From Chlamydiota bacterium (GTDB lineage: Bacteria > Chlamydiota > Chlamydiia > Chlamydiales > JACKPQ01), in the NCBI GenBank assembly GCA_021772435.1, contig JAJFLZ010000034.1:1-33947 (forward strand): DNA of 33,947 nt. Reading direction: 5' to 3'. The notes beneath the pieces are model-generated. The model did no database searches, had not been told where the DNA came from, and saw nothing but the letters and a program-made list of their open reading frames with translations. Made by a program: the position numbers and the translations under genes. Of this stretch, positions 32,061 through 33,947 are shown in pieces. Positions within the stretch are counted from its first letter, which is position 1. Each line of letters opens with the position of its first letter.

Positions 32061-32459
32061 ATGGAAGATAAGATATTAGAGACATGCAAAAAGCTCATAT
32101 TAGAGCGCTGTCCAGACGTTTTAGCAATTTATGCCTTTGGTAGTGTTGGAACTGAATATTTTAGAGCAGACAGTGATGTCGATCTTGCCATTCAGCCCGT
32201 CACGCATCACAAGATTGACAGCTACGAGCTTTGGGCATTTGCACAAGACATAGCAAGGGCGATTAATCGCGATGTTGATTTAATCGATTTGAATGCAGCA
32301 TCCACGGTATTTCGCCACGTCATCTTATCATCTTGTCGTCGCATCTACTGTGCTGATGAAGATCGATGTGTTGATATTGAAACACTTTACATCACCATGT
32401 ATCTAAACTTTGCGGAAGAGCGCAAGCACTTAATAGAGGCATTTAAGAAACCAGCATGA
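32061..32459 (+). CDS. mntA: MNT-type nucleotidyltransferase antitoxin
   Basis: A 132-residue protein with the minimal nucleotidyltransferase signature: FGSVGTEYFRADSDVDLAI, a Gly-Ser followed by the Asp-x-Asp pair, and the third acidic residue in DVDLIDL. In the MNT/HEPN type VII systems this enzyme polyAMPylates a tyrosine in the HEPN toxin and so silences it. It overlaps the HEPN gene by ATGA. The frame is intact although its toxin is broken, so it may now be a free antitoxin. Confidence 0.85.
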   Translation: MEDKILETCKKLILERCPDVLAIYAFGSVGTEYFRADSDVDLAIQPVTHHKIDSYELWAFAQDIARAINRDVDLIDLNAASTVFRHVILSSCRRIYCADEDRCVDIETLYITMYLNFAEERKHLIEAFKKPA

Positions 32460-32862
32460 GCCAAGTCATTGTCAACAAGATTGCTAATATTGAGCGCTGT
32501 CTGCAACGAATCAAAGAGGAGTATGTGGGCCATGAAAAAGAGATCGATGTCAACTACACAAAACAAGATGCTGTGATATTGAATCTACAAAGGCCTGTCA
32601 AGCTGCTATCGACTTGGGTACTTATTTGGTCACGACAAAAAAGCTTGGTATTCCTCAGACAAGTCGCGAAGTATTTGATCTACTTTTGCAGCATAACATG
32701 ATCGATGAACAGCTCGCTAAAAATATGCAAAATATGGTGGGCTTTAGGAATCTTGCCGTTCATCAATATGACAAAGTGGATATGAGCATCATTCATGCTA
32801 TTTTAGAAAAGCACCTCGATGATTTTAGCACACTCGTAACCATCACAAAAAAACATCTTTAA
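32456..32862 (+). pseudogene. hepT: HEPN ribonuclease toxin broken by a frameshift
   Basis: The ATG at 32456 overlaps the MNT stop. The first frame gives MSQVIVNKIANIERCLQRIK and runs correctly to about LNLQR at 32593, then becomes nonsense and ends at 32701. From about 32594 the other frame continues the family sequence (CQAAIDLGTYLVTTKKLGIP) to 32862, including the catalytic RxxxxH motif in GFRNLAVHQY. One base, probably a G beside the GG at 32592-32593, appears to be missing. A complete HEPN protein of about 135 residues would result from its restoration. True inactivation, programmed slippage or an assembly error are the options. Confidence 0.82.
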
Positions 32863-32874
32863 TACTTTGGATGA

Positions 32875-32948
32875 TAGCGGTAGTCGGATTCGAACCAACG
32901 ACCTTTGGATTATGATTCCACTGCTCTAACCAACTGAGCTATACCGCC
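32875..32948 (-). tRNA. tRNA with CAU anticodon (elongator Met or Ile2)
   Basis: The minus strand folds into a cloverleaf: acceptor GGCGGTA with TACCGCT, D-arm AGCTCAGTTGGTTAGAGC, anticodon loop ATCATAA, T-arm with GGTTCGAATCC, discriminator A. CAU can be elongator Met or lysidine-modified Ile; the anticodon stem does not decide it by eye. No CCA is encoded. Confidence 0.9.
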
Positions 32949-32954
32949 CCGAAC

Positions 32955-32970
32955 TTTACCGATTGGTAAA
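32955..32970. other. Short hairpin between the two tRNA genes
   Basis: TTTACC, loop GATT, GGTAAA. On the minus strand it follows a seven-base T-run after the initiator tRNA, so it is more likely a processing structure in a two-tRNA transcript than an intrinsic terminator. Confidence 0.4.
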
Positions 32971-32974
32971 AAAA

Positions 32975-33047
32975 TAGCGGGAGAAGGACTCGAACCTCCG
33001 ACCTTCGGGTTATGAGCCCGACGAGCTAACCACTGCTCCATCCCGCG
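32975..33047 (-). tRNA. Initiator tRNA-fMet (CAU)
   Basis: The minus strand reads CGCGGGATGGAGCAG at the 5' end, anticodon arm CGGGCTCATAACCCG with the three G-C pairs diagnostic of initiators, and T-arm GAGGTTCGAGTCCTT. The first acceptor position is C opposite T, unpaired as required for formylation and initiation (C opposite A in E. coli). No CCA is encoded. It is transcribed ahead of the other CAU tRNA with a 26-bp spacer. Confidence 0.95.
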
Positions 33048-33139
33048 ATAAGTTTGAGATTTAAACATAACATCCCCTCCCCTTTTGATGCAATGTTTTA
33101 TCATAAACCTTGTAATATTATTTTAATAAAAACACCCGG

Positions 33140-33168
33140 TTGAAAGTATTGGGTTTAATTGTTAAAAT
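33140..33168 (+). promoter_or_regulatory. Promoter of the AbiEi antitoxin gene
   Basis: TTGAAA (33140-33145) and TAAAAT (33163-33168) are 17 bp apart, 17 bp before the start codon. AAACACCC just before the -35 box and GGGTTT in the spacer form an inverted pair that could be the operator, since AbiEi proteins repress their own operons through inverted repeats. Confidence 0.6.
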
Positions 33169-33185
33169 ATAGAAAAAGGTAAAAT

Positions 33186-33773
33186 ATGAAGTCGACTAGA
33201 GATATTAATCGTTTTAAACCACTAAAAGACAAGGAGATATTTACATCTATTGATGTAAGAAAGTGTGGTATACACCCAGCTCTTGTAAATTATTACATCA
33301 AAATAGGTGTTTTTGAAAGAGTGAAAAGAGGTGTATATAGGCATGCAGCGAAATCTGGTCAGCAAAGCTTTCGTTGGCAAGATCTTATTGAAGCAGTGAT
33401 ATCTGTGCCAGGTAGCAGCATTTGCCTCACTTCTGCACTGGCCATTTACGGACTAACGGAAGAGATTCCAAGGCAGCATTGGATTGCCATTCCCCATTCT
33501 ACATCAGCTAAAGCTCCAAAAAACACTAAGATTGTTCGATTTCGTAATTTTGATCTTGGGTACACGAGGATAAAACTCGATGGAGTTGAAGTTCCTATTT
33601 TTGATATTGAGCGAACGATCATTGATGCGTTTCGCCTCCTCAGTATAGAGACAGCAATAAAAGCTTTAAAATTTGCTGTTGAAACTAAGGCTATTGATCT
33701 TGTAGTGTTTTGCACATATGCTAGGAAACTTCGCATAAATGTAAAACCTTACTTGCTGAGCCTTACCCTGTGA
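33186..33773 (+). CDS. abiEi: AbiEi-type antitoxin/transcriptional regulator (type IV system)
   Basis: A 195-residue protein with AAAAGG six bases before ATG. The N-terminus is a winged-helix with VRKCGIHPALVNYYIKIGVF and VKRGVYR; the remainder has the AbiEi pattern: DLIEAVISVPGSSICLTSAL, YGLTEEIP, FDIERTIIDAFRLL and YARKLRINVKPYLLSL. In abortive-infection AbiE systems it neutralises the nucleotidyltransferase toxin AbiEii and represses the operon. The protein looks complete, but its toxin gene downstream is cut after 11 or 12 codons, so the system is orphaned. Confidence 0.85.
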   Translation: MKSTRDINRFKPLKDKEIFTSIDVRKCGIHPALVNYYIKIGVFERVKRGVYRHAAKSGQQSFRWQDLIEAVISVPGSSICLTSALAIYGLTEEIPRQHWIAIPHSTSAKAPKNTKIVRFRNFDLGYTRIKLDGVEVPIFDIERTIIDAFRLLSIETAIKALKFAVETKAIDLVVFCTYARKLRINVKPYLLSLTL

Positions 33774-33807
33774 TTAATGAACAAAGTTTAAAAGATCGTT
33801 TGCTAAT
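33770..33807 (+). pseudogene. AbiEii toxin gene stump
   Basis: A GTG overlapping the AbiEi stop (GTGA at 33770-33773) reads MINEQSLKDRL, the usual opening of AbiEii nucleotidyltransferase toxins. The frame then runs into the terminal repeat of the mobile element at 33808 and stops (TGA 33812-33814). The rest of the toxin gene lies beyond the window or is lost. Confidence 0.75.
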
Positions 33808-33947
33808 AACCTGAACTCTTTCGTTTTGATTGTTTAGATTCAGAGCAGATTAGGTGACAGATTGTGCCATTTTTTGCGATTCTATAGCCAAGGCGCTATA
33901 GATGAGCACAAAAAGGGTGCAAGATGGCGGCTAAAATGCCTGAAGAT
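33808..33947 (+). mobile_element. MITE-like element, right copy, cut by the window edge
   Basis: It opens with the 19-base terminal repeat aacctgaactctttcgttt (33808-33826), followed after 11 bp by 97 bases identical to window bases 1-97. After that the last 13 bases differ from the left copy by substitutions and one gap, so this is a second copy, not an overlap of one circular sequence. Its insertion point is inside the AbiEii gene. Confidence 0.75.

Noticed and set aside
32955..32975. Intrinsic terminator between the tRNAs
   Set aside because: On the transcribed strand the T-run precedes the hairpin instead of following it.
32910..33104. Minus-strand reading frame across the tRNA genes
   Set aside because: It is an accidental frame over two tRNA genes.
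1..33947. Circular plasmid, because the window starts and ends with the same sequence
   Set aside because: After 97 identical bases the two ends differ by substitutions and a gap, and each copy shows a different terminus of a short repeat. This is two repeat copies, not one overlapping end.
1..33947. CRISPR array
   Set aside because: No series of regularly spaced short repeats and no cas-like gene was seen; the only repeats are adjacent duplications and the terminal element.

Overview
The window looks like accessory DNA of an amoeba-associated intracellular bacterium, most probably an environmental chlamydia (Chlamydiota, Parachlamydiales-like). Pointers are eukaryotic-type ubiquitin-ligase domains (U-box, F-box), ankyrin and WD40 repeats, a transporter that looks like a member of the ATP/ADP (TLC) family, tRNAs without an encoded CCA end, moderate-to-low GC, and repeated modules in the big effector-like proteins that I associate from memory with Protochlamydia-type genomes. 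A Legionellales amoeba parasite is the main alternative. No 16S or species marker is present.

Both window ends lie inside copies of one short, transposase-less element (19-bp terminal inverted repeats, about 167 bp when the two cut copies are combined). The left copy abuts a decayed group II intron-type reverse transcriptase; the right copy has cut off an AbiEii toxin gene. A solo end lies near 21.0 kb.

Layout: 0.4-1.05 kb, AbrB-like/RelE-YoeB-like toxin-antitoxin pair. 1.2-4.95 kb, a 1235-residue U-box/ankyrin protein with a duplicated C-terminal module and a C12 tract between the copies. 5.0-12.9 kb, a minus-strand cluster of six genes built from a small set of exchanged domains (F-box, RING/U-box-like, WD40, GNAT, ASCH). 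12.95-13.84 kb, a lone PAS protein and a coiled-coil protein. 13.97-20.95 kb, four minus-strand proteins with a common N-terminal single-TM module and helical bodies, with a TauE/SafE exporter (+) among them. 21.1-23.4 kb, an in-frame-deleted TauE remnant, then a coupled operon of type III polyketide synthase, small membrane protein and UbiG-like methyltransferase. 23.4-25.9 kb, a basic unknown protein, a doubtful small acidic ORF and NAD-malic enzyme. 26.0-28.3 kb, an FtsH-like M41 protease with an extra AAA domain that carries the same N-terminal TM module as the helical proteins. 28.2-32.0 kb, TLC-like transporter, HD phosphohydrolase, LPS-core-type glycosyltransferase and NodB-type deacetylase. 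32.0-33.8 kb, an MNT/HEPN pair with a frameshifted toxin, two CAU-anticodon tRNAs (one initiator) and an AbiEi antitoxin whose toxin is truncated.

Two candidate undescribed systems stand out. One is the set of five membrane-anchored proteins sharing an N-terminal leader, four helical and one a double-AAA protease. The other is the module-shuffled ubiquitin-ligase/GNAT/ASCH operon. Three defence or addiction modules occur near the borders; two have lost their toxin, so the region looks like an old, decaying integration zone.
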